64,000 nt of DNA from positions 5,782,648 through 5,846,647 of the forward strand of contig CM073329.1 of the NCBI GenBank assembly GCA_037043015.1, in the 5' to 3' direction. Positions 39,999 to 49,849 of the stretch are shown here, piece after piece. The translations under genes and the position numbers were made by a program. Numbering within the stretch: position 1 is the first letter of the stretch; the number at the start of each line of letters is the position of its first letter. Source of the DNA: Bryum argenteum. Taxonomy: Eukaryota > Streptophyta > Bryopsida > Bryales > Bryaceae. The notes beneath the pieces were generated by a model. The model searched no databases and was not told the DNA's origin. It was given only the letters and a program-made list of their open reading frames with translations.

Positions 39999-40070
39999 TG
40001 GTGATGGTATGGTATGGTGATGGCATGGTGATGGTATGACATGATGATGGTATGGTGATGGTATGGAGTT
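39999..40070 (+). repeat. low-complexity 'ggtgatggtat' tandem repeat
   Basis: Irregular repeats of ATGGTGATGGTATGG-type units covering about 70 bp. A simple-sequence minisatellite. Confidence 0.75.
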
Positions 40071-40190
40071 GGGGATTTATCCCATAACGTTTGCATCTCC
40101 TCACCTCCCCTAAAAATTACAAAAGGGGGGCGGGGGGTGAGTAGGGAAAAAGTTCCCATTGAAATTTCTCACCCTTTGGGCCGGAGGTCA

Positions 40191-41237
40191 TTAACCCCTA
40201 AACAACCATGGTGTTTTGAGAGCTCCAAACCCCAAAACTGCGATTTCATACCATCTTGTAAACTTTGGTGTATGAGAATTTTTTTCACAATATTTTGAAA
40301 CTATTAACCGTAGGATCTTAAAGATAACTATCATGAGCAATAGTGGTTAAAATTTCAACCGTTGGATCTTTTCCATTTCTAAGATCATAACAAACAAAGT
40401 TGATGCAAACTTTTGTTCAGCAGACATAGTCTACTTTGTGCAAACGATATTGTGATGCTTAATACCTCAAACATCTTGCTTATATTCTTTTCCATGTAGG
40501 TAACTAAGTTGAGCATTACCATGCAAAATTTTAGACACTCATTTGGTTTTTTGAACCTTCATGCAATTTATTTACTAGAAGAAGGTAGAAATCAAGGATT
40601 CGGTAAAACATGCACCACATTTGTCGTATTTGGTTTAGGGGGAAAATGAATGGTGAGTAGGTGCCTTCATGAGTTTGTGAATTTTGAGAAAAAAGAAATT
40701 CAAAAAATTCCTAAATCTCAAATTTTAGCAAATTTCGAAAGAAAAAATTGTAATATTACAGAAACTTTGGATCTAGTTCTTGTAGTTTTTTGAAGGGTGC
40801 CCTTGTAGAATTAGTAAACGTTTTGACTTGGGTCACTTGGAAACCTAAGTAGGAAATCAGTCAAGAAAAGAAATTTTTTAAAAAATCTCAAAAAAAAGTT
40901 AAAAATAAAAAGTTTTTTTCTGCCCGCCCCAAAGCTGAAAACAAATATTTGTGTTTTAAGACTCCAAAAGTGGAGTTTGACTTTGCAATTTTTCCCACAT
41001 ACACCTTGTAGTATAGGGAACATCCAATAAAAATCTTAGGCAAAAATATTGATTCTAACACCTTCATCTAGGCTGCCCGAAATAGCAAAACAGCCAAATC
41101 GGAGGCCTTGGTCGTTTAAAAATCCAATAAAAATCCAATAAAAATCTTAGGCAAAAATATTGATTCTAACACCTTCATCTAGGCTGCCCGAAATAGCAAA
41201 ACAGCCAAATCGGAGGCCTTGGTCGTTTAGGGGTTAA
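40191..41237. mobile_element. approximately 1.05-kb TTAA-bounded element with duplicated right end
   Basis: Left TTAACCCCTAAACAACCATG, right CTTGGTCGTTTAGGGGTTAA: inverted repeats of about 17-20 bp bounded by TTAA. The right terminal 97 bp are duplicated without visible change at 41022-41118 and 41133-41229 (111-bp offset), so an internal copy of the end lies next to the true end. Non-coding. Confidence 0.65.
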
Positions 41238-41928
41238 TTCAGTAATGGTGTATGCGCATTTTATAACTATACACCTTAAGTGCCATTATTACATACTATT
41301 ATTAATGACATACATACATACTGTAGACATGCCAAAGAGCTTCCATGCAATAAAATGTCTTTCTTACACGAATAATGGGTTTCCTTTACTGCGAATCATG
41401 CAACAAAATTTCATTGTTTCTTCAAAGAACCTTCCTGTACAAATGAGTGAGGAGGGTAAGACCTAACCCCAGATACCACCTGTTGGGCAGTCCTCTTTCA
41501 GTACGGGAGGGACTGAGGGAGGACCACAGGACAGCCAGCTCACAATAAACAAATTGTTTATAATAAAGTAATAATAAAATGGTTTCGTTTGAATGATAAT
41601 GGCTAATATTGGCAGGAAGGACCTCCTCCACATGCGACCGTAGCGTCCTTTCAGGTACCCCCTCATGGTCCCCACCCGTACATCCGTACAGTCCCCTTCC
41701 CTTGCCCCGCGGATATCCTTTACTGCAACTACCCAGAAAGTGGCTAATTCCGCGGCCTCAAAGCAAGCAAGGTGAGCTACAGTAGTCTCTACTTGCCACG
41801 AACAGGGAAACAGGTTAGCTCATTTTCCTTTGCAGCCGAGAATTGGTAACGGACGGTGCTGCGGGAGCTTTGATTCCTCGAGGAGAACCCAGGTTTTGAT
41901 TCGGAAGTTTGAGGGATTTTAGTGCGGC
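41238..41928 (+). promoter_or_regulatory. upstream region of MYB gene 1
   Basis: AT-rich to about 41440, then GC-richer from about 41640 with 'gtaccccctcatgg' and CCGCGG-type words. The last approximately 250 bp probably include promoter and 5' UTR. No clear TATA box was found. Confidence 0.35.
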
Positions 41929-43076
41929 ATGGGGAGGAAGCCTTGCTGTGAGAAAGTGGGGCTTCGGCGAGGGCCATGGACGGCCGAAGAAGATGGCAAG
42001 CTCGTTTCGTACATCGCCACTAATGGCATTTGTTGCTGGCGCGCCATTCCCAAGCTTGCTGGTAAGCCCCAGCCTCGGAATCTTTGTGTTAGATCGTTTT
42101 GCTGTTGGATTTCGAGCGCTGAATGTGTTGGTTTGATTTATTCTCTAGGGTTGTTGCGTTGTGGGAAGAGCTGTCGTCTTCGATGGACAAACTACTTGCG
42201 ACCTGATCTCAAGCGCGGTATCTTCACTGAGGCTGAAGAGAATCTCATCCTTGAGCTTCATGCCACTCTTGGCAACAGGTGTGTTACGATGTTCCATTAA
42301 TTTTTTAATGAGATCTGGAAGAGATTTTGTTGAGGCGTGTCTTGAGCGTTTTGGGTGATGGCAGATGGTCACGGATAGCGGCGCAGTTGCCGGGACGAAC
42401 GGACAACGAAATCAAGAACTACTGGAACACGCGCCTGAAGAAGCGGCTGCGAAGTCAGGGTTTGGATCCCAACACGCACTTGCCGGTAGATTCCACGAAA
42501 GGGGAGGTAGATGACGACGACGGGGAGGATTCGTCAGATGGTGATGCCGCGAGTGGGACACCACCAGTGAAGAAAAAAGCGGCACCACCTGTGAAGGTGC
42601 GGCAGCCCAAGGGACCGAAACCGCAGTTGAAGCTTTCCCAGAGCAAAGAAGGGCAGTTCGTGCTCACATCGACGGCCCCTGGAGCCTCGAAATCTGAGTC
42701 GGAGTCTGATTCCGGAGGCAGTACAGTCACGGCCGAAGGGGAGCTGATCGCACGGAAGCTTTCCACGGCGCCGTCGTTCCCGCAGGCCGAGCTCTGGAAC
42801 TGTATCAAGGCCGCTCCGATTCCGGCAGCGACGACTGAGTTGCTGTCCGACTGGGACTCGTACATCATGCAGTCTAATTTGGAGTATGTTGCGGAGAGCA
42901 ATGTGGACGCATGCTTTCAGGAGATGGAGTGGACCATGGGCTCGGAATTGACCCCGCCCGAGCTCTCGCATGTGCCCGTGCTTGCTCCCATCCCGCAACC
43001 CGTGCATCAGCAGTCTCAGGAGCTTCAGCAGTCTCAGGAGCTTCAGAGGCTGGCGACCCTGCTGGATCTTATCTAA
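41929..43076 (+). CDS. R2R3-MYB transcription factor (first of tandem pair)
   Basis: Nuclear DNA-binding regulator. Three exons: 41929-42061, 42149-42278 and 42365-43076, 324 aa. Intron 1 is phase 1 and intron 2 is phase 2, the common R2R3-MYB pattern. The start ATG gives the typical [11 protein letters not shown] leader. R2 (about 13-62) has the three tryptophans ([23 protein letters not shown]). R3 (about 66-113) has the usual Phe in place of the first Trp (GIFTEAEEN) and then [18 protein letters not shown]. The bHLH-contact signature of R3 is not met (E where R/K is needed in ENLILELH). The end of R3, [13 protein letters not shown], resembles the MYB20/43/85-like group, whose Arabidopsis members act in secondary-wall and phenylpropanoid control. 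The C-terminus carries [21 protein letters not shown] and [11 protein letters not shown], all shared with the gene at 60169. The target genes are unknown. Confidence 0.93.
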
Positions 43077-44126
43077 CATCAGTGCAGGCAGCTTCATAGC
43101 AATCAAACTTCAAGGTTGTGGTCGCTGGACAATCCATAGAACGTGGTCAGGGATGATCTAACTGCTGATCGATCCCCCACGAGCATGAAGCTCGCCGAGA
43201 TGGGAGTTACTATGCCGGTCTTTGCACCTGCTTGCCGAGAGTGAATTTTTAGCAGATCTTGCATCTGCGTGAAGAGAGTGAATTGCCATCAGGTCCTGCC
43301 AAGAGTGATCCATCATCTCTGCCAGGACATGATAGCCAAGTCGAGTGTGGAGGCCTGGTTTTTACATCTGCATACATAGCAACGGCCATATCCACAAGCT
43401 TGCATGGCGATGGCGACTGCATCCGCTGGGGCACCACCCGCACATGCATGCATGTCAAGATTGGACGACAACAACTCGAAACTCGCCGGAAGATTTGAAG
43501 AGTTGCCAGCGACGTCCGACTTGCAATAGAAGGGACCTGATAGGGACCTGAGGAGCTATGAAAACAATTTTGCTGCGAGATCTTCCTTTGAAAGAGTAGT
43601 CAGAGTCATTTTTCAAAGGAGTAGTCGGAGAACCATTCTGTGATGTTATCGATGCCCTCATGAGACTTGAGTGAGGATCATTTGGATGTAATATATTGTT
43701 ACTGACCAGTTGCTGCAGTGCCCATGAAGTGAGATTGTCATCATTTCCAACTTTGTCCGTCATCGTGCCCGTATCCGTAGTTGACTCCAAAGCAACCATC
43801 CCGACCTAGAATGCGGGAAAATTAAAAAAACACACGTTCACACAACATTTGTTCCTCGCCACTTTTCTCAGTTGATGTTCCAAATTCGGTTAGAGTCACT
43901 TGCACCCGGATTCCACAACACGATCTAATGCCATACCACGAATCGCTCCACATGCATGCAAGCCCTGTAGCACGAGATTCTGCTAGAGGATACGTCAATA
44001 TTCTCCAGCATATACTTATCCTTGAGGTAGTACAGCATGGATCAAACCCGATCGAAGCATGAAATCGTCATGCAGGCAGGGGTGCTGCTTTGATCAAGTG
44101 ATTACATCAAAAGAAGATAAGGAGAA
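43077..44126. other. 3' flank of MYB gene 1
   Basis: It includes a 'gcatggcgatgg.ga' block at about 43402-43420 that recurs downstream of MYB gene 2 (about 61470), supporting duplication of the 3' UTR as well. On the minus strand, 43730-43806 has a splice-acceptor-like pyrimidine tract followed by an open block (MVALESTTDTGTMTDK) and a GTCAGT donor. It could be an exon of a minus-strand gene, but I cannot connect it. Confidence 0.35.
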
Positions 44127-44572
44127 TCATCCGATGCTCCTCGAAATGCAAATGCGAGACTCGACAGAATCAATCCGAGAACAAGGACAGACATACCATT
44201 CTGCATGCAGGTAGCTGTTATCTGGAGTTTCTGCACACTCAGGAGGAGCAGCCGTGGTTGTATTTCGCCGTTCCTCTGTCTCGTTCACTTCAGCCATTCT
44301 TCCCGACCGAATTACCCGGGGAATGAATCCGTTCGAGGTCACAGGGGGGGGAGCAAAACAAGCTCGTGTTCATAACTCTGCCGAAACCCTAACTCTGACG
44401 ACTCGTCGGAGCATCGGCCTGCATTTTCGATCGAGCTTTCGAAAATCCGTACGGAATCGATGATGTCGACATGAGAGAAGTACTGTACGGCGAATTTAAG
44501 ATTCCTCGTGCGGTTCGCGGGATTGAAAATCAACGGCACTCGTGACCTCGGCTGGTCCGCTGGTGTCGCCAT
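44127..44572 (-). CDS. possible 5' part of an unidentified minus-strand gene
   Basis: Two minus-strand starts deserve note: ATG 44572 (MATPADQPRSRVPLIF, 77 codons) and an ATG near 44293 (MAEVNETEERRN, then about 23 codons to a GTATGT donor near 44206). A telo-box lies 15 bp upstream of the first ATG and four bZIP octamers lie 37-92 bp upstream, which looks like a promoter. No protein family is recognised and the exons cannot be joined to a convincing product. It may be a pseudogene or a gene cut off from its upstream region by the Mutator-like element at 44831. Confidence 0.22.
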
Positions 44573-44586
44573 TTCAAATCCTACCG

Positions 44587-44664
44587 AAACCCTAAGTATA
44601 GCAAGTCATGACATCACTCTCCTAGGTGACGTCATTCTTCATGACGTCACTCTACATGACATCA
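44587..44664. promoter_or_regulatory. telo-box plus cluster of four TGACRTCA bZIP octamers
   Basis: TGACATCA at 44609-44616, TGACGTCA at 44627-44634 and 44642-44649, TGACATCA at 44657-44664. The two middle ones are perfect CRE/TGA palindromes. AAACCCTAA telo-boxes lie at 44587-44595 and 44384-44392. Octamer spacing is 18, 15 and 15 bp. The motifs are directly seen; which gene they serve is uncertain. Confidence 0.5.
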
Positions 44665-44830
44665 CTCAATGCCCTCCCTGCCAGCCCAAATCCTAACGTG
44701 ATTCTGCATCTTGTGCTATCCAATGAACTGAAAGAATTTAAAGACTCTTTTTTTTTGCTGTTTTTTTGAATCAGTCAATGAATCATTGATTGAGGAACAA
44801 TACATCTGATCCTTAGCAACATATGCCAGG

Positions 44831-45090
44831 CCTCGGCACTAACGGCGCCAGGGATCGGCGCCGTCGCCCGACCCCGGCGTCTGCCTTTCTCGCTGCCGCG
44901 GCAGGCTCTGGCCGGCGCTGCCAGCCCGCCCGCCCGAACCCATCCGCCCGCCCGCCCTCCCGAACTCCACTGCCCGCCCGCCCCGAACTCCACTGCCCGG
45001 CCGCCCGATACCCGGATTGGGATCCGGCCATTCTATATGTACTCTGTACTCCGCATTGAGCATTCGCGATTCCACTGGGAGCAAGGGACT
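44831..45090 (+). repeat. left terminal inverted repeat of the MULE
   Basis: Starts CCTCGGCACTAACGG; contains direct repeats of a 'cgaactccactgcccg' unit within CCCGCC tracts; ends at 'gcaagggact'. Pairs with 48932-49186 with small indels in the GC-rich middle. Confidence 0.9.
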
Positions 45091-45339
45091 GCGAGCTATT
45101 TCTCAAGCTTTGAAGTACATTTGTACTCTCTCTCACTCCCTCTAACTCCTCTTCCCTCTCACACCCCCTTCTTCTCACACCCCCCCTCCTCCCTCTCACA
45201 CCCCTCTCACTTCCATCAAAGCACGTCCATCTCTTTTATTTTTTTGTTTTACAACCTCTTTGGTTTTTTTTAGGGTTTGTACTCAAAATTCTCACATTAG
45301 TCTTGTTCAATCAAGTTTAGGGTTTAGGATTTAGGGTCC

Positions 45340-48300
45340 ATGGAGGAAGGTAGTTCTTTGCAAGAGGATGATTACTTCTATCCTTCGGATTTTGAAGAAG
45401 AATTAGAGTATGTTGTAGGTGTGGAGGAGATTCTTGGAGGTTCTTATGCAAGTAATAGTGACTTAGAATTTACTTCAACAATGGGTGAGACTTACTTCAA
45501 CATTTCGGATTACGAATCCGAATACGATGATGATGAAGTGCACAAGGAGATGGAGGGTGTTTGTGAGGAGGTTCCACATTCTTCAAGTGACAACATGGAC
45601 TTTGCATTAGATGAGCCTTCTCTTCCTTCTTTTGAACATGTTCCTATTGAGACTTTCCCTAAGTATCTTCGATTCACTCTTGGAAGTATGAACCTCATGA
45701 TTGAGTGTTTGAGAAAAGGATTGTCACCCACATTTGAGGAAATTCGTGGTGTAGATCCTAGTTTTTGCCCTCTTCCCAAGAGTCATGGCCGTCCTATAGA
45801 TGTAAATGATGTGCCTCACACTATTAATCGATGGACAAAACTTCAAGAGAGTGTGAAATTGATTACTGTGAATGACAGTATTGGTTTGTCTCCCTTGAAA
45901 CAAGATCTCAAAGGAAGACAAATTCCTCCTATCGAATATTGGTGCTCAATTATAGAGAAATCTCATGTTGATGTTCATGGCAAACACTTGAGCATGGCTT
46001 CTACTCTTGAAGCAATTCGTGCACATTGGAGCACGGATTTCAGAGTAGGAGGGATCAACACTAAGTTTGTAGAGAGTTGTATGGAATCTTGCTCCACTTG
46101 CAAGGATTCTAAGTCATGGGATGAGGTTCACAATGTTCCTCATGACCTTCTAGATATCACCCTTGACAAAATATGCGTGAAACATATTGTTTTACGTAGA
46201 TTGCGTGCAACCTTTCGTTACCGATATCACATTGTTAAGTACTACCATTGTCATAGGAGTGGAAACAAAAACCGGCCTCATGTGAAGGCACCCGCTATAA
46301 GAGACCCTGAAACTAGCGGTAGTAGACGAGAGAGAAAAAGTAGGTTGCGGGATTGTACCTTTCAATTGAAAACTGTAGAGCCTATTGTGGATGACAAAAG
46401 TATTGGAGCATCCAAAGGAAGAGACTGTACTATTTCCGTTCGTACAAAACACAGTGGCCATGTACCAGGTTCACAAAGTGACATTTTATTCTTACTGTGC
46501 ACCCTAGTGTTATAACCATGGCCAAAGAAAATTTGAAGAGGATGGTTTCAACATCTACAGTTTCTCTTGCATCTAAACGTGATGCAAAAAAATTACAAAC
46601 CATGATTGGAGACTTGGAGCGTGTTACTTACCGTTTCTTTATTATACCAAAAGAGGTGGTTCAGCTCAAGTATTCTATGCGAATGAATGGTACGTTCTTA
46701 TCAAACTATTCAATACATTTTGTTTTGTATTTTGATTGTGTACCATTAATTAACCTTTGAATGTGTGAGTAAACCAATGGTGCGTATTTTGTAGATATTG
46801 TGACGCAAAAATGACTAGGATCTTTCTTCAAGTGGAGATTTTGAGGTTACAAAGTCGAGGAAAGGTTATTTTTATCAACCTTATGCACCAAAGGAGAAGG
46901 ATGTCGAAAGCGACCGTTTTGTTGTAGTCATTCAAGATGATTTGGATGAGAGATGTTGGAAGAAGATTTTCACATGGTAACTCATGGGCTCTTGACTCTA
47001 CTTTCAAGACTAATCAGTATGACTTACCATTGTATGCTGCTGTTGTGCCAAACCAAGATGGGAAAGGAGTCCCCGTTTTCTACATGTTGTGCACAAAAGA
47101 CAAAAACAAGGTCATCAAGGAATGCGCGTTGGAGTTGGCATTGACGGGTTTTGCATCTTTGGGAGCGGTAAGACCCTCCGCTATCATCATAGACAAGGAC
47201 AAAACCTCCTTGAATTCTATAAACACCGTGGTTGGAAGTGACGAACATTGTTGGCGCACAAGTGGTGGAGAAAATGAACAAGTGGCTGGCAAAGTTTTGT
47301 TATGCCATTTCCATGTCATGAAGGCTTGGAGTGAGAATCTCCTAACTCGTGTTCCCCTACACGAGAAAAACAAACTTTGGATTGCTTTGCATGTTTTGAT
47401 GTATTGTGCGAAAGAAGAGCATTTTGAAGAGAATCTTGAAAAGCTCTATGAGGATTTTCAGCACATTCCTAGTGTTGCAGAGTACTTGGAAGCTGGATGG
47501 GCAGGTCGAAGAGTTTTATGGAGGAATTTGTGGCCACGATTTGGCCGGCTCTTCACATACGGTGGTATGGATACCACTAACCACATTGAACGCCATTGGG
47601 AGTGGATTAAGTATACCTTACTCCAAGCCAAGGTAAATCGATCTTTAAGAGATCTTATAATCGCAATTGTTGGAAGCGCGGAAGATGGAAGCCGTGTTGG
47701 AGGGCCAACTTTGGTTGATCATTTCCAAATGGTTCAACTTATAAGTAAGTTATTCTGAATAAAGCATTGTATATTTTGATTATATGTGTTTGTTATTTTG
47801 AAATTTGTAATTTATTTGCAATTGGTTTTAATTAAATTTGATATAATGTATAGGTGACTCTCAAAGGTACTCTAGGAGAGGCAATGATAAAAAAGACCGA
47901 CGACGCTTGAAAGGAGGGGAACGCATATTTAAAGCGTATCAATTAAATCCAAGTGAAGTCTTGGAGGTTGTGGACTTGGAGCTGAAGTTATTCTATGTGG
48001 TGAGTGAAAGTTCACCCAACACAAAGTATAGTGTTTCGTTAAATACTTACTTATGTGAGTGCCCAAGTATTGTGTCTACTTGTAAGCATATATTGGGATT
48101 GCAAGAAATTGTGAAAGAATATTTCACTCTTCCTTCACCCTCAAGTTTGCCAATCATAGAGTATGTTGACAATGTGGAACCATTCTCTCCTATAGGAATG
48201 GATGTTCCAATTGTTGACAACATTACGGAGGTTGTTGAAGTTATAGATCATCATGGCGGATTGTTCGATGTGTTAGTGGAAGCCGAGACTAGAATTGAAG

Positions 48301-48707
48301 AGTTGAAGTCTTCACTTCAAACTTTTAGTGAAGAAGAGGTGATACATAGAAAAAAACTTGTGCAAAAGTTCCTAACATCTCTTTCAGAGCCACTTACCTT
48401 TGAGAGACCTTCAACAATTGAACTTCCAACACGCGGATCTATAGCCTCCATTCAAGAGAATGTCAAGCGCACAAGAATGGGACACGGGAAGAAACGTGTA
48501 GTGGAAGAAAACATTCACATGAGTTTTCCACAACCGCCTTCAAAACGTTCAAGTCATGTAGTGGTAGCTCATTCTAGGCAGAAAAGGACTGTATTCCCTA
48601 GAATTCCTAAGGTACATTGTGACAAATGTTTAGTTTACACGGTACTAGAGAAAGGAGATGAACATGTGTCATGCAAGAATTGTGAGAATGTTTTGAGTTT
48701 GGAATGA
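45340..48707 (+). pseudogene. MULE transposase with H2C2, DDE, SWIM and zinc-ribbon motifs; frame-broken
   Basis: Cuts and moves the element. The first frame (45340-46512, 390 aa) has an acidic N-terminus, then an integrase-like H2C2 finger (HVDVHGKH ... SCMESCSTCKDSK, about 211-259). After it comes a C..C..HxH region (KYYHCHRSGNK, LRDC, KHSGH) like the DNA-binding domain of FAR1/MULE proteins. The DDE core (46937-47744) shows LDSTFKTN, IIIDKDKT, LCHFHVMKAW and TNHIERHWEWIK. A clean intron, 47745-47853 (phase 1), leads to the SWIM finger CECPSIVSTCKH and a final CDKC...CKNC ribbon ending at 48707. Frames break near 46480-46496 and between about 46800 and 46940 (TGA, TAG, shifts), so it is probably inactive. 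An intron may also lie at 46690-46794. The leader before the ATG carries a TTTAGGGTTTAGG telo-like motif. Confidence 0.88.
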
Positions 48708-48931
48708 AATTGGAAATTCAATTCCTCCAAATATTGTGTTTCAAAGTGTGTTGTAATTTTTCTCTTTGTATGTACCTCAAAAATATACTCAAGGTACATA
48801 AAATATATGGTTCATATCAATAATTTATTGCCATTTGGAACCGGGTACAAATGGAGTGTTTCAAATGTGTGGTTGGAGGGCTTGTGTAGAATGCACAAGC
48901 CCCCTTGAAAAATATGGGGCTTATGCTCATG

Positions 48932-49186
48932 AGTCCCTTGCTCCCAGTGGAATCGCGAATGCTCAATGCGGAGTCTGAGTACATATAGAATGGCCGGATC
49001 CCAATCCGGGTATCGGGCGGCCGAGCAGTGGAGTTCGGGGCGGGCGGGCGGTGGAGTTCGGGAGGCGGGCGGGCGGATGGGTGGGGGCGGGCGGGGGTGG
49101 CGGCGGCCAGAGCCAGAGCTGGCAAATGAAAAAGCGACGCCGGGGTCGGGCGACGGCGCCGATCCCTGGCGCCGTTAGTGCCGAGG
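48932..49186 (-). repeat. right terminal inverted repeat of the MULE
   Basis: Ends GGCGCCGTTAGTGCCGAGG next to the 9-bp target duplication. Inverted match of 44831-45090, with a few indels. Confidence 0.9.
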
Positions 49187-49195
49187 TATGCCTGG

Positions 49196-49340
49196 TGAAT
49201 CTACAGTATTTTTTTCAAAGGTATACCTGGGGAGGGTAGAATTTAAAGCTTCTTTGGGCAAGTCTTTGCAATTATTCATGTAGAAGCTTATTGAATGTAC
49301 CCCAGTTGAGCCTGAAAACAAAAAGTATCCTAAACTGATT
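49196..49340. other. short spacer right of the MULE
   Basis: No recognisable feature. Confidence 0.3.
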
Positions 49341-49620
49341 TTGCAAGTTTTCATTTTAGTGAAGGTAGCACTTGTTTTTGGGTTTTCAAATATGGGCATG
49401 TTTTACTATTGCAACCCAATTGATTTGAAATTGAATATAGTTCTTCACGATGTTAATTCGTTTGTTATTTTGGCCTTCACATGTACTTCAACAACTTTGT
49501 AGTTGAAAGATTACTTTTTGTTTTTAAAGTTGAGGTATTCGAGTTGCATTGATGTTTTTATATTGAAAAAACGAGAAAAATACGTAGTTTGAGAAGCTGT
49601 TTTCATTGAAAACAAGAGAA
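49341..49620 (+). repeat. fragment of the approximately 1-kb modular repeat (copy D)
   Basis: Shares 'ttagtgaaggtagcacttgt', 'gggttttcaaatatgggcat' and 'gttttactattgcaa', in the same order, with copies A-C (9004, 37657, 39279). Both ends are missing. Confidence 0.55.
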
Positions 49621-49849
49621 ATCAATACAAAGCATCATGCGACAATTTTTCAATAGAAGGAGATGTGCGAACACGTGCAAAACTTGAGCTAAATAAATCT
49701 AGTTCATTGAGATACTAGAGCTTGTCTCATAAAGGGCCTTAGCTAAGTTGGGTCGGAACGTGGAGGTATATCATGAGACACCCAACAATCAGCTTGAGGA
49801 CGAAAGTCTTGTGCCAATTACAATTTTGTAGGGAGTTGCTCTTCATCTT

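Larger units (their letters stand above)
44831..49186 (+). mobile_element. Mutator-like element (MULE) with transposase
   Basis: A 4,356-bp element with terminal inverted repeats of about 255-260 bp (44831-45090 and 48932-49186) beginning CCTCGGCACTAACGGCGCC. It is flanked by a 9-bp target duplication TATGCCAGG / TATGCCTGG (44822-44830, 49187-49195; one mismatch). Duplication length, long inverted repeats and a transposase with DDE, SWIM and zinc-binding motifs identify a MULE. The inverted repeats are strongly GC-rich (CCCG/GCCC tracts) while the interior is AT-rich. The element lies between the two MYB genes. Confidence 0.93.

Noticed and set aside
42534..43106. 190-codon antisense frame under MYB1 exon 3
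   Set aside because: Shadow of the MYB coding frame; Arg/Leu-rich text without domain.
44813..45199. GC-rich frames in the MULE inverted repeats
   Set aside because: Arise from repeated CCCG/GGGC tracts of the terminal repeat; mirrored at 48966-49178.
46690..46794. Intron that would rescue the MULE transposase frame
   Set aside because: Donor GTACGT and acceptor TTGTAG look usable, but the joined frame hits TGA within seven codons, so at least one further lesion remains.
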